Shown piece by piece: positions 35,633 to 43,743 of a stretch of DNA of 64,000 nt. Position numbers and translations under genes: made by a program. Source of the DNA: Sideroxydans sp. (lineage in GTDB: Bacteria > Pseudomonadota > Gammaproteobacteria > Burkholderiales > Gallionellaceae); assembly GCA_027310665.1 (NCBI GenBank), contig DAIDAJ010000009.1:1-64000 (forward strand), written 5' to 3'. Positions within the stretch are counted from its first letter, which is position 1, and every line of letters begins with the position of its first letter. The notes under the pieces are model-generated. The model was not told where the DNA came from and did not search any database. It saw nothing but the letters and a program-made list of their open reading frames with translations.

Positions 35633-36999
35633 GACTGCCCCTCCGCAAAGGTCATGGATGATTTGGCCGCGTTACGTTCGCGCTGTGCCGGTAAACGTTT
35701 CATTGCTTGCGGAGCGACTGCCACATAGGGGTTTCGGCGCTCCTCCGCATGATGCTTCTTGGTAAGCAGTTCGGACAAAAACAGGGCCAACAGGGTGTAA
35801 GTCAGGAACAGGTAATAGCCCGGTTGCAGAGAAGTGCCGTTCGTCGTCAGGAGGACAAGCTCATCGCTGCTTGAATTCAAATGACTCAATTGGTTGGCAA
35901 TGATCCCGTCGAATCCGATATAGGCCATGAAGATCGCAACCACCATGACATCGGCCATCGACCACTTTCCGGAATACAGGACAAAGAACTTGATCACCGG
36001 ATTTCTCCTCGCATGGTGAATATCGAAAAAGAAGCCCAGTGTCGACGCCATTTTCAGCAACGGAAAGATGATACTGAACGTGATCAGCAGAATGCCCACC
36101 AGTTTCATTTCGATTTCGCGATGATCGATCATGATCCTGAATACATCCAGTATGCTTTTGCTCTGGAAGTACAACACCTGGTTTTCGAAATGGACCGGGT
36201 TGCCCAATAACATGAAACTCATCTGCGATATTTTTGCTTCCATGTCGATCGTGGGGGTGGTGACGCCGGCAGACAGCAAGACGAGCAGGATCAAGACGAG
36301 GGATGCATAACGCGACGGGGTCAGGGATTGCTTGTTCAATCCTGAAACGACAAAGAGCAGCACGGCCAACAGGATCAACAAAATCTCTTCCTTGACGATC
36401 AGGCCATGCTTGAATGCGATTTGATCATTCAGCTTGACCCTTGCAGCTTCGACATCGGCAGAATTTGTCCTGAGAAGAATGCGGGTGAGCTCGGGCGTAT
36501 CCTGAAAATCAAAGGTCAGCTTTGAATACTTTTCCAGTTGTTGGTGAAGCACAGCCTTGACTTGGCGTTTGGTCTTCGTTTTCGTCAGCTCATGCATGAC
36601 CGCGTCCGTATATTCGGGTATCCCCTTCTTGATCTCGTCCAGATTAACAAACAGATCGATAAAGGACTGCGAGAGCCGCCCGCCAGCCGTTTCGGCATTT
36701 TCCGTCCTGATCTTCCTGTCGACCTGATCGATCAGCGTATTCAACAGTGTCTCGATATGTTTCCGGATCACCCTCTCGTTCGCTCTCGACAGATACAGCT
36801 TGTTGATTTCCGCGGCAAGAATGACTGTGACTTGCCGCTTCCATTCATCGATGCTGAGAAGGCCATATTTGACATGATTGAGTTCGGCATAATCATTTTT
36901 GTTCTGCTGGTTGATCACCGAGTTCGAAATGATCTGTTGGCATAGCAGCACTGCTGCGATGACCGTTATTGCGGAGAGGATGATATTGAAGAGTTTCAT
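35629..36999 (-). CDS. paraquat-inducible protein A (PqiA)-like membrane protein
   Basis: 456 residues. A membrane anchor at ~5-25, a large periplasmic helical part (~30-200), then several membrane segments (~205-225, ~235-252, ~300-325, ~345-368, ~395-415). The PqiA domain mark YSGKWSMADVMVVAIFMAYIGFDG is clear near residue 345. PqiA proteins take part in envelope lipid homeostasis with MCE partners, none of which is in the window. The extended N-terminal extracytoplasmic part is unlike short PqiA proteins. Start overlaps a small upstream ORF (ATGA) and the stop overlaps the next start, so it is part of a tightly coupled run. Confidence 0.8.
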   Translation of the reverse strand: MKLFNIILSAITVIAAVLLCQQIISNSVINQQNKNDYAELNHVKYGLLSIDEWKRQVTVILAAEINKLYLSRANERVIRKHIETLLNTLIDQVDRKIRTENAETAGGRLSQSFIDLFVNLDEIKKGIPEYTDAVMHELTKTKTKRQVKAVLHQQLEKYSKLTFDFQDTPELTRILLRTNSADVEAARVKLNDQIAFKHGLIVKEEILLILLAVLLFVVSGLNKQSLTPSRYASLVLILLVLLSAGVTTPTIDMEAKISQMSFMLLGNPVHFENQVLYFQSKSILDVFRIMIDHREIEMKLVGILLITFSIIFPLLKMASTLGFFFDIHHARRNPVIKFFVLYSGKWSMADVMVVAIFMAYIGFDGIIANQLSHLNSSSDELVLLTTNGTSLQPGYYLFLTYTLLALFLSELLTKKHHAEERRNPYVAVAPQAMKRLPAQRERNAAKSSMTFAEGQS

Positions 37000-37145
37000 A
37001 GCCCTGCCTGTGGCACCCGCATGAATGTGACCGGGCTTTTCTTTTCCCGCTCATCCGGTTTCAATTCCGGGACAGGATTGGAGTGTTCCGGCGTATCTTC
37101 CGGAGTCGGCAAGCGGTCAACTGTGGTTTTCAGGTTGAAGCGCAT
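36996..37145 (-). CDS. small ORF between lapA-like and pqiA-like genes
   Basis: 49 codons from ATG 37145 to a TGA that overlaps the pqiA-like ATG by 4 bp. The peptide is polar and proline-rich (TVDRLPTPEDTPEHSNPVP, then FMRVPQAGL). The same frame stays open upstream to the TGA of the lapA-like gene at 37191-37193, so it might instead be a continuation of that protein after a nonsense change. The ribosome site is poor. Not recognised. Confidence 0.35.
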   Translation of the reverse strand: MRFNLKTTVDRLPTPEDTPEHSNPVPELKPDEREKKSPVTFMRVPQAGL

Positions 37146-37190
37146 CTGGAACTTGTCGGGGCTGAACTGCCTGGTCCACTTTGTGGCGCT

Positions 37191-37424
37191 TCAGAATTCC
37201 GAGCGTGAATAAACAGCCCTGCCTTTATATTTCCGGTACCTGAGGTAATCGTTCAAATACCAACCCAGTGCAAACCCGAATATCAAGGTAAAGAAGATCA
37301 GCAAGGAACTTGAGATTGAAGCGTTCCAGAACAGGAATCTGATCTCGACCGCGACGATATTTTGTGCGACGAAAACTAGTGCCAGGGTTGAAAAAACAAG
37401 CAGCAGAGCCAATTTGATATTCAT
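37191..37424 (-). CDS. LapA-domain (DUF1049) inner-membrane protein
   Basis: 77 residues with two membrane segments: LALLLVFSTLALVFVAQN and LLIFFTLIFGFALGWYL, the family marks of LapA/DUF1049 proteins (with AQN and the Gly-rich second helix). E. coli LapA and LapB together control LpxC and lipopolysaccharide amount; no lapB is adjacent here. GGGGGT precedes ATG 37424. The TGA stop is followed by 63 further sense codons in frame. Confidence 0.85.
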   Translation of the reverse strand: MNIKLALLLVFSTLALVFVAQNIVAVEIRFLFWNASISSSLLIFFTLIFGFALGWYLNDYLRYRKYKGRAVYSRSEF

Positions 37425-37500
37425 CTTTCAACCCCCTTAAGGCGTAACACATCACTTCGGATGCCGCCGGCGACCTGACTGGCGTCACCCGCAGTGTCGT

Positions 37501-37788
37501 TCACTTGAATTTCGAATGAGCGTCGGCCACGCCACTTTTCAGATCGTCCCAGACTTTATCCGCAGTCACTTTGACCTGCTCCCAGGCATCGCCACTGGCC
37601 TTCCCCAATTCCTTCATTTTTTCCGATGCCGCATGTTGCTGAGCGCGCAACGCCTTGATTTGCTCGGCACGCTTGATCTGCATATCTGCTCCGACATTTT
37701 CCAATTTCGCCTCCATCAGATTGATTTGCGCACCCCACTCCTTCAATTGCGCAGCTTTTTTTTGCTTATAAGCTTCCTGGATTTCCAT
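37501..37788 (-). CDS. coiled-coil hypothetical protein
   Basis: 95 residues, almost wholly charged amphipathic helix rich in Ala, Lys, Glu and Gln, with heptad character from ~10 to ~65 and a final amphipathic DAWEQVKVTADKVWDDLKSG. No signal peptide. Similar short coiled-coil proteins accompany BON and stress genes in betaproteobacteria. AAGGAG lies before ATG 37788. Function unknown. Confidence 0.8.
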   Translation of the reverse strand: MEIQEAYKQKKAAQLKEWGAQINLMEAKLENVGADMQIKRAEQIKALRAQQHAASEKMKELGKASGDAWEQVKVTADKVWDDLKSGVADAHSKFK

Positions 37789-37823
37789 GACTGTCTCCTT
37801 CAACGATTGCTATTTGCACGATC

Positions 37824-38246
37824 TTATTTACCGGACTTGACCATCAGATCGTTATTGACCTTTCTGACTCCGGATACGGCACCCGCCATGGCCTTGGCCA
37901 TATCGCTATGCGACTGCGTATCGACCGATCCGCTCAGCGTAACCACGCCGTTTACGGTATCAACGCTGATCTGCAGCGTCTTGAGGCCCGACTCGGCAAG
38001 AAATGCCGCCTTGATCTTGGCTGTGATCTCGGTGTCATCGATCGCCACACCGGCTTTCTCACTTTGCTGGCTCATCTTGTCGCCGACCTTGTCGGCAGTT
38101 TCACCGATCTTCTGGCCAACCTGATCCACCGTTCTGTCGATGTTCTTTCCGGCTGTCTCGGCAGGGCCCGGTTTGTCGCAAGCCGCGACCCCGGCAACGA
38201 GCAGCACCGTCATGCCGAACAGCTTGAAGTTCTCAAAGATTTTCAT
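37824..38246 (-). CDS. BON-domain lipoprotein
   Basis: 140 residues. Lipobox VAGVAAC at ~18-24 marks a lipoprotein. A helical repeat region (~30-70) precedes a BON domain at ~72-138 (TAKIKAAFLAESGLKTLQISVDTVNGVVTLSG in pieces, then GVRKVNNDL). BON domains bind phospholipid and occur in OsmY-type envelope-stress proteins. AAAGGT lies before ATG 38246. Same strand as its neighbours. Confidence 0.9.
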   Translation of the reverse strand: MKIFENFKLFGMTVLLVAGVAACDKPGPAETAGKNIDRTVDQVGQKIGETADKVGDKMSQQSEKAGVAIDDTEITAKIKAAFLAESGLKTLQISVDTVNGVVTLSGSVDTQSHSDMAKAMAGAVSGVRKVNNDLMVKSGK

Positions 38247-38318
38247 TTCTTTACCTTTCAAAATGCGTTTATCGTGAATACCGGGCGCCGGCTCTATTGC
38301 CGTAACCCGGTGCTGTAT

Positions 38319-39797
38319 TTATTTCCTGGGGTAACTGAAGATGATGTTGACCCTGCGGTTTTCCTGCTGGCCTTCCAACGTCGTGCCGTAAGCGACGCGG
38401 CGGGTGCGGCCGTATGCCTCGGCGGAAAGTCTCGAACGGGAAATGCCTTCTTTTTCGACCAGATAATCCATCACTTTATTCGCGCGAAGACTGGAAATTG
38501 CCATGGATTTTTCCGGGGAAACGTGGACTTTTCCAACCATATTGGATGAATGTCCCTCCACGGCGGCGGTCACTTCCGGATTCGCTTTCATGAAACTCGC
38601 CACTTCATGCAACTCGCCGTAGTACTGCGGTTGAATCTCGGTTTTGTTCGGGTCGAAATCCATTTCCAGTGCCATGGTCATCCTCGCGGGTACCACCTTG
38701 AGGCCGGCGACATCCGTCGCACATGCGATGACGGCATCGATACGCCGGTTCATCTGCTGGCCTTCCCTGGTGCTGTTGTCTGCGATAGGGCGAGCCTCTC
38801 CGTATCCCACTGCCGACAATCGCGCCGGTGCGATATGAAGCGTATCCACCAGATAACTCACCACGGCCTCAGCCCTGCGCAAGGAGAGTTTCAAGTTGTA
38901 TTCGCTTTTCCCGACGTTGTCGGTGTGTCCCTCGATCACCGCAGTGGTGTCTGGATACTTGTTCATGAAGGTTCCCACGACGGCGAGCTTCTCCTTTTCT
39001 TCGCGCTGAATCTCGTCCTGCTTGATCTCGAACTGGATATCGAGAATGCTGCAGTATCTCTGAAGCTTGATGACCGGCACGATGACGAAGATCGGAGCCG
39101 GTTCAACGACAGGAGCCGGTTCCGCTTTTTGTACGGGAGCGGGCTTTTTCTCGTCGAAGCGATAGACCAGGCCAAGCGAGAACATATTGATGTCCCCCTT
39201 GTTGCCGACGGCATCATCAATACGGTAACGCTCCGCCTCGGCGCGCAGACCGAATGCCTTGGTGATGTCATATTGAAGCCCCAGGCCTGCCTTGTAATTG
39301 AGCGCATTCTTGCTGGGGTTCGGATTCACCGGCACCGCAACCACACCGGAGTTGGAGAATGTATCGCTGGCTTGCGCATAGTTCATACCCACCCTGGCAA
39401 ACGCGGAGAATTGCTGCGTCAGAGGCAGTATGCCCAGCACATCCATTCCCACCCCTTTGAGCTTGATGTTGCCATTCAATGTCCCGGCCGGTACTGTAGT
39501 CGCGGTATAGCCAAACTGCCCCAGAGCAAAGTAGCTTGCCTCAAGGGCAAAATTCTTGTTCAGCTGATAGCCGCCAAATAATTTGTAGGCCAGGTGATTC
39601 TCGTCGTTGGCGATCGAGGTCGTGGTCAGTCCTGTCCCGAGCAACTGGTTGGCGATCCTTGCATCGTCGATCTTCGCTCTGGATTGGCCGATGTTGCCCC
39701 CCATATACCAGAATGAATCGTCTGCTGCGGCGAACGGGCTGGTACAGATGGCAACCGCCGCCACTCCCAACGATAGTGATGTTCTTGATAATTTCAT
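38319..39797 (-). CDS. OmpA-family protein with N-terminal barrel and two OmpA C-terminal domains
   Basis: 492 residues. Signal peptide ~1-24 (ending AAADD), an eight-strand OmpA-like barrel to ~215 (FSLGLVYRF at its end), a Pro-rich linker (PAPVQKAEPAPVVEPAP), then two peptidoglycan-binding OmpA domains: the first with IEGHTDNVGKSEYNLKLSLRRAEAV and NRRID, the second with VEGHSSNMVG, SLRANKVMDYLV and NRRVN. A tandem pair is unusual. It should anchor the outer membrane to peptidoglycan. GGAGAAC lies before ATG 39797. Confidence 0.9.
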   Translation of the reverse strand: MKLSRTSLSLGVAAVAICTSPFAAADDSFWYMGGNIGQSRAKIDDARIANQLLGTGLTTTSIANDENHLAYKLFGGYQLNKNFALEASYFALGQFGYTATTVPAGTLNGNIKLKGVGMDVLGILPLTQQFSAFARVGMNYAQASDTFSNSGVVAVPVNPNPSKNALNYKAGLGLQYDITKAFGLRAEAERYRIDDAVGNKGDINMFSLGLVYRFDEKKPAPVQKAEPAPVVEPAPIFVIVPVIKLQRYCSILDIQFEIKQDEIQREEKEKLAVVGTFMNKYPDTTAVIEGHTDNVGKSEYNLKLSLRRAEAVVSYLVDTLHIAPARLSAVGYGEARPIADNSTREGQQMNRRIDAVIACATDVAGLKVVPARMTMALEMDFDPNKTEIQPQYYGELHEVASFMKANPEVTAAVEGHSSNMVGKVHVSPEKSMAISSLRANKVMDYLVEKEGISRSRLSAEAYGRTRRVAYGTTLEGQQENRRVNIIFSYPRK

Positions 39798-39849
39798 GTT
39801 GTTCTCCAAAATTGGTGATGAATTAAATTTCCGTCTAATACATCAAACC

Positions 39850-41346
39850 TTACGGGGCAGGTACGTTCACCGTGCTGGGGGGGCCATTCAGGGCAATGGT
39901 GCCGGCATAGATCGCTCCTGCCAGTATCCGGCCGTAGATCGTTGCACTACCCGCAGAAGTCGCATCTCTGCCAGATACGATGGTTCCGTTGAAGATGGTG
40001 CCCGAGCCGATGGTCGCATCCAGAGTGGGTACCCAAAATACATTCTTGGCCTGAGCGCCGTTCATCAGCGTGACATCAGCTCCCGTCGTCAGCGAAGAAC
40101 CAACCTGGAACACCCAGACGGCATTCGCATTGCCTCCCGCATCGAGAACGATATGGGTTCCGACCAGCATCGTGCTGCCGGAACAATAGACACCAGGCGG
40201 GATACCTGTAGGGTAAACATATAAGCCGCCAAGATCGGCAGAGCCTACCGTTGTTGCACATGCCAAGCCCTTGGCGTTGTTATACGAACTCAGCAGGTCG
40301 GCCCTGGCCTGCGCCGATACGGTGTCGTTGATATGAATCGAGCCGTTCACGATCGCCGGTGGGAAGCCGGTCATTGAAGTGCCCGGGTCCAGCGAAACAT
40401 CTCCATTTATGATTGAAGCACTGGCAGCGGTGACCGCGGCCGTTGCCATGATCCCGAAGGTGCTGGCCGATCCCAGCGCCACTGCCCCGGGTGCGAGTCC
40501 CGTACCCGTGGTGAATGTCCACGGGTTCGCCGGTGAAGCTGCTGCAGGCACAACCAGTGCATTGCCTGCCAGGTCCTTGGCTCCATTGGTCACCGTCGCC
40601 GTATATGTAGTACTGGCGACGAGATTGCTTGATGGAGTAAAGATCGCAATATTGTTCACCGAATCATAGGTGACTGCTCCCAATACACTCACTGCAGGTA
40701 CCGCACTGGTCGCCAGGGTAAACGTCGTCGTGCTGAGCGTTGCCTGATCCATCGCCTTGCTGAACGTTGCATTGACGGCGCTGTTAAGCGGCACGGCAGT
40801 GGCAAGATTGGCCGGACTGGTCAGTGTTATGGTCGGCGCGGTCACATCTGCCGCAATTGCGGTAAAGGACCACACATAGTCGCTGGCTGCGGGCAAAGGG
40901 GCCTGGTTACCCGCGAGTGCATTGCCTGCCAGATCTGTAGCCGCAGTAGTGATCGTGGCGGTATAGCCCAACGTTGGCGTAAGCGCTGCTGTCGGTTTAA
41001 AGGTTGCGGTTTTGCCGCCCACTGAGTAGGTGACCGTTGCACCCGGCACGTTCGTTCCGCTGACCGTTTCCTTGACCGTAAAGGTTGCAGGTGCGGTGAC
41101 CGTTGCGGGCGCCATATCCTTGGAGAACGTTGCCGTGATTGCCGAATTGGCAGCCAGCGAACCCGCATTGGCAGGGACGGTAAGAGTCACCGTAGGCCGT
41201 GTCTTGTCGACCAGGGTTCCCGGAAGTCCGGCACCGCCTCCTCCCAGGATGGGACTGCTGCCTCCGCCGCATCCCGCCGCTAATACGGTCAGTAGCAATG
41301 CCACAAACCCCACTAGCGGTTTTGTAATACTGTCGATTCTTTTCAT
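39850..41346 (-). CDS. lipoprotein with two Big_5 Ig-like domains and a DUF3494 ice-binding-like domain
   Basis: 498 residues. Lipobox LAAGC near 22, two bacterial Ig-like (Big_5) repeats at ~45-155 and ~165-275 (NSAITATFSKDMAP, ATDLAGNALAG, NSAVNATFSKAMDQ, AKDLAGNALVV), then a DUF3494 domain (~285-498) with the beta-helical pattern of ice-binding-like proteins (ATFGIMATAAVT in variant form, INGDVSLDPGTS, GVYCSGSTML, AVWVFQVGSSL, KNVFWVPT). Probably displayed at the outer surface; ice binding is family knowledge and not shown here. AAAGGAG precedes ATG 41346. Its promoter region carries a GTGCG-type site. Confidence 0.88.
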   Translation of the reverse strand: MKRIDSITKPLVGFVALLLTVLAAGCGGGSSPILGGGGAGLPGTLVDKTRPTVTLTVPANAGSLAANSAITATFSKDMAPATVTAPATFTVKETVSGTNVPGATVTYSVGGKTATFKPTAALTPTLGYTATITTAATDLAGNALAGNQAPLPAASDYVWSFTAIAADVTAPTITLTSPANLATAVPLNSAVNATFSKAMDQATLSTTTFTLATSAVPAVSVLGAVTYDSVNNIAIFTPSSNLVASTTYTATVTNGAKDLAGNALVVPAAASPANPWTFTTGTGLAPGAVALGSASTFGIMATAAVTAASASIINGDVSLDPGTSMTGFPPAIVNGSIHINDTVSAQARADLLSSYNNAKGLACATTVGSADLGGLYVYPTGIPPGVYCSGSTMLVGTHIVLDAGGNANAVWVFQVGSSLTTGADVTLMNGAQAKNVFWVPTLDATIGSGTIFNGTIVSGRDATSAGSATIYGRILAGAIYAGTIALNGPPSTVNVPAP

Positions 41347-41527
41347 TTGTTTCTCCTTTAGTTTTCCCGAAAGCGTCGAATCGATATTCCGAACTTTTTG
41401 CGGGCACTCAAACCGTTGTGCTAAGCCGATGGTCGCGAAAGCCTGTCTGGCTGATTTCCACTTCAATCCGATCTGCTCCCATTCATGATCAGATCGGCGG
41501 GAATCGGGCACATCCATACTCACCACG

Positions 41528-41569
41528 TTTATCCCCCTTTCCCGCCCGCCGCTCTGTGCTCTCGCACAC
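41528..41569 (-). promoter_or_regulatory. GTGCG-type site with promoter, upstream of the DUF3494 lipoprotein 39850-41346
   Basis: Minus strand: GTGTG CGAG AGCAC at 41569-41556, then AGAGCG; -10-like GATAAA at 41533-41528, 36 bp from the site start. Confidence 0.55.
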
Positions 41570-41673
41570 ATAATGGGATTCTTTCGATCACTTTCAGGAA
41601 ATGAGTCCTGGATGTGCTTGCTTCTCCCACGCACAAACCGCCGGATACGATTTAGCAAGTGCAATGCCCCAAG

Positions 41674-41700
41674 AAAAAAGGCCGTCTCTCGACGGCCTTT
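41674..41700 (-). terminator. rho-independent terminator of the 41732-43492 gene
   Basis: Minus-strand stem aaaggccgtc/gacggccttt with a 4-nt loop, followed by a T run, 32 bp after the stop codon. Confidence 0.85.
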
Positions 41701-41731
41701 CATTACTGCTTTGCATCTTTACTTCTCGCCT

Positions 41732-43492
41732 TTACGGCCCTACTGCATTGCTGATCAGCGTGACCGCGGTCTGCGCCAGTGCTCTGCCATGTACTACTGC
41801 GCCGGATTGCATCACGACTTGTGTTGCGGTCAATATATTTCCGTTGAACACAGAATTCGGGAGAATGGTCACGTCGCCGCCGACTTGCCAGAAGATGTTG
41901 CTGGCCAGGCAGCCACCTTTCAGATTGATATTGGCAGGCCCCCCCGTTGGCGCAGTACCCGATTGACCTAATGTGAGGGTTTGCGCTGCTGCAATCTGGA
42001 AGATGAACACGGAAGTCGAGCCTCCTGCGGTACAGTCGAGAGTGACGCCCGTCGTATCGCCACCGCCAATATTATTGGGGTTGTTCGCGTATATCAGAAC
42101 ACTGGTCGACCATTTATAAATGCCGGGGGTAAGGGTCATTCCGCTGATGTTCCCTGCGCCAAGTTCCACGGTAGGAGCTGGCACTGTCCGTCCGGCAGCA
42201 TCGTTGTATGCGGTTAATGCATTGGCTACCGCGGTATCTACTATGGTCTTGTTGGCTCCGCCACTGGCAGTACCAGACAAAGAACAGGCGGCATCTGCGA
42301 ATGTATCATCGACCTGATAAACCTTCCCGGTCAGCATCGATGCGCAAGCTACAGTCATAGTCGAACCGGCGGCCGGACTCACTCCAATATTTCCGGTAAT
42401 GGACGATGCACCGGCATCGGTGATCATCGTTTGGGCCAGAATCGAGAAATTGTCTGCTCCGCCGAGAGGAACGCAACTCGTTCCGGTACCAGTACAGACC
42501 AATGAAGTTGAAGCTGCAGCCACGGTAACGGTAACGTTATAGATCGCGGTTGTAGCATCCGCCGCATGCACCGTGTAGGCCAGCGAGGCTGGGGCGGCCG
42601 GGAAGTTATTCAATGTCGTACCGCTCACCTGGGTGACAGCACCTACCGTGACGCTTGCGCCTGTGGTGGTGAATGTCGCGACCAGCCCCGTTAAGGATGT
42701 ACCGTTTGGCACAGTCACCGCAATGGCGAATGGCGATGTCGTTCCGGATATCACCCCTATCGATGCGGGAAATGCGGCAAACGAATAGCCGGTAATGGCC
42801 TTGGCGGAAGTCGAAGCCACAGTGACGGTGACACGATAGGTCGCAGTCGTGCTGTCAGCCGCAGTGACGATGTACGCCTTCGGTGTTGTGAAGTCATTCG
42901 CCGTCGTACCGCTCACTTGTGACACTGAAGCTACCTTTACGCCTGTCCCCGTGGCCGCGAAGGTCGCGACCAGGTTCGTTACAACGGTCCCGCTTGGCAC
43001 GGTCACCGCGATGTCGAATGGAGATGCAGTTCCGGTGATGGTTCCGATAGCCGCAGGATATGCGGCAAACGAAAAGGAGGACATTGCCTTGGAAGACGCC
43101 GAGGCGACGGAGACGGTGACGGTATAGGTCGCCGTCGTTCCGTCTCCCGCTGTGACGATGTACGGCTTCGGCAGCGTGAAGTCATTCACTGTTGTGCCGC
43201 TCACCTGGCTCACGCCGCCCACCGTGGGTGAGCCCACTCCTGTGCTGGTGAATGTCGCAACCAGAGCCGTGACGGACGTGCCGTTCGGTACGATCACCGC
43301 GATGGTCTTCAGCGGTTCGTTTATGGTGACTACGGCCGCAGGATAGGCTGCCAGCGAATAGGCCGTAATGGCCTTGGTGGATCCCGGGGCCACAGCTACG
43401 CCGCTGCTCCCGCCACATCCGGCGACAAATGCGACTACCAGTAACGCCATGAACCACCGTAGTGATTTCGTAACGCCCATAAATATATTCAT
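41732..43492 (-). CDS. lipoprotein with three DUF5018-like repeats and a DUF3494 domain
   Basis: 586 residues. Lipobox VAFVAGC near 24; three ~90-residue repeats (~40-125, ~130-215, ~220-310) each with AYPAAxGTI/ VPxGTxVT.LVATF / VSQVSGTTxNDF / ATYxVTVxVA, of the DUF5018 type; then DUF3494 (~325-586) with FSILAQTMITDAGASSITGNIGVSP and the SVFIFQIAAA, NIFWQVGGDVT and LAQTAVTLI segments. Surface-exposed adhesin or ice-binding-like role is inferred from the family. AAAAGGAG precedes ATG 43492. Neighbours carry the same C-terminal domain with other stalks. Confidence 0.87.
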   Translation of the reverse strand: MNIFMGVTKSLRWFMALLVVAFVAGCGGSSGVAVAPGSTKAITAYSLAAYPAAVVTINEPLKTIAVIVPNGTSVTALVATFTSTGVGSPTVGGVSQVSGTTVNDFTLPKPYIVTAGDGTTATYTVTVSVASASSKAMSSFSFAAYPAAIGTITGTASPFDIAVTVPSGTVVTNLVATFAATGTGVKVASVSQVSGTTANDFTTPKAYIVTAADSTTATYRVTVTVASTSAKAITGYSFAAFPASIGVISGTTSPFAIAVTVPNGTSLTGLVATFTTTGASVTVGAVTQVSGTTLNNFPAAPASLAYTVHAADATTAIYNVTVTVAAASTSLVCTGTGTSCVPLGGADNFSILAQTMITDAGASSITGNIGVSPAAGSTMTVACASMLTGKVYQVDDTFADAACSLSGTASGGANKTIVDTAVANALTAYNDAAGRTVPAPTVELGAGNISGMTLTPGIYKWSTSVLIYANNPNNIGGGDTTGVTLDCTAGGSTSVFIFQIAAAQTLTLGQSGTAPTGGPANINLKGGCLASNIFWQVGGDVTILPNSVFNGNILTATQVVMQSGAVVHGRALAQTAVTLISNAVGP

Positions 43493-43638
43493 TTTGACTC
43501 TCCTTTTATTTGCCACCGAAAATCATCGGTGCAATCGATTGACTCTTTGCCGGCGTTTTGCAATGACTTGATCCAGGGTTGGTTCTGTCGTGCTCCAATC
43601 CAATATCGAATCGGTCGAAACCGAATCACACCAGTTGC

Positions 43639-43680
43639 ACTCTCTCACGTGCGTACAAGTTCCTCTGTGCGGTAGCACGC
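43639..43680 (-). promoter_or_regulatory. GTGCG-type site with weak promoter, upstream of 41732-43492
   Basis: Minus strand: GCGTG CTAC CGCAC at 43680-43667, then AGAGG; -10-like GAGAGT at 43644-43639, 36 bp from the site start. Confidence 0.5.
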
Positions 43681-43702
43681 ATGCGGAAACTGCCGGTCAA
43701 TA

Positions 43703-43727
43703 GAAAAGGCCGTCTTTCGACGGCCTT
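43703..43727 (-). terminator. rho-independent terminator of the 43744-45216 gene
   Basis: Minus-strand stem aaggccgtc/gacggcctt, 4-nt loop, followed by TTTTCT, 17 bp after the stop. Nearly the same hairpin as at 41674-41700. Confidence 0.85.
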
Positions 43728-43743
43728 CCAGATGCAACGTGAC

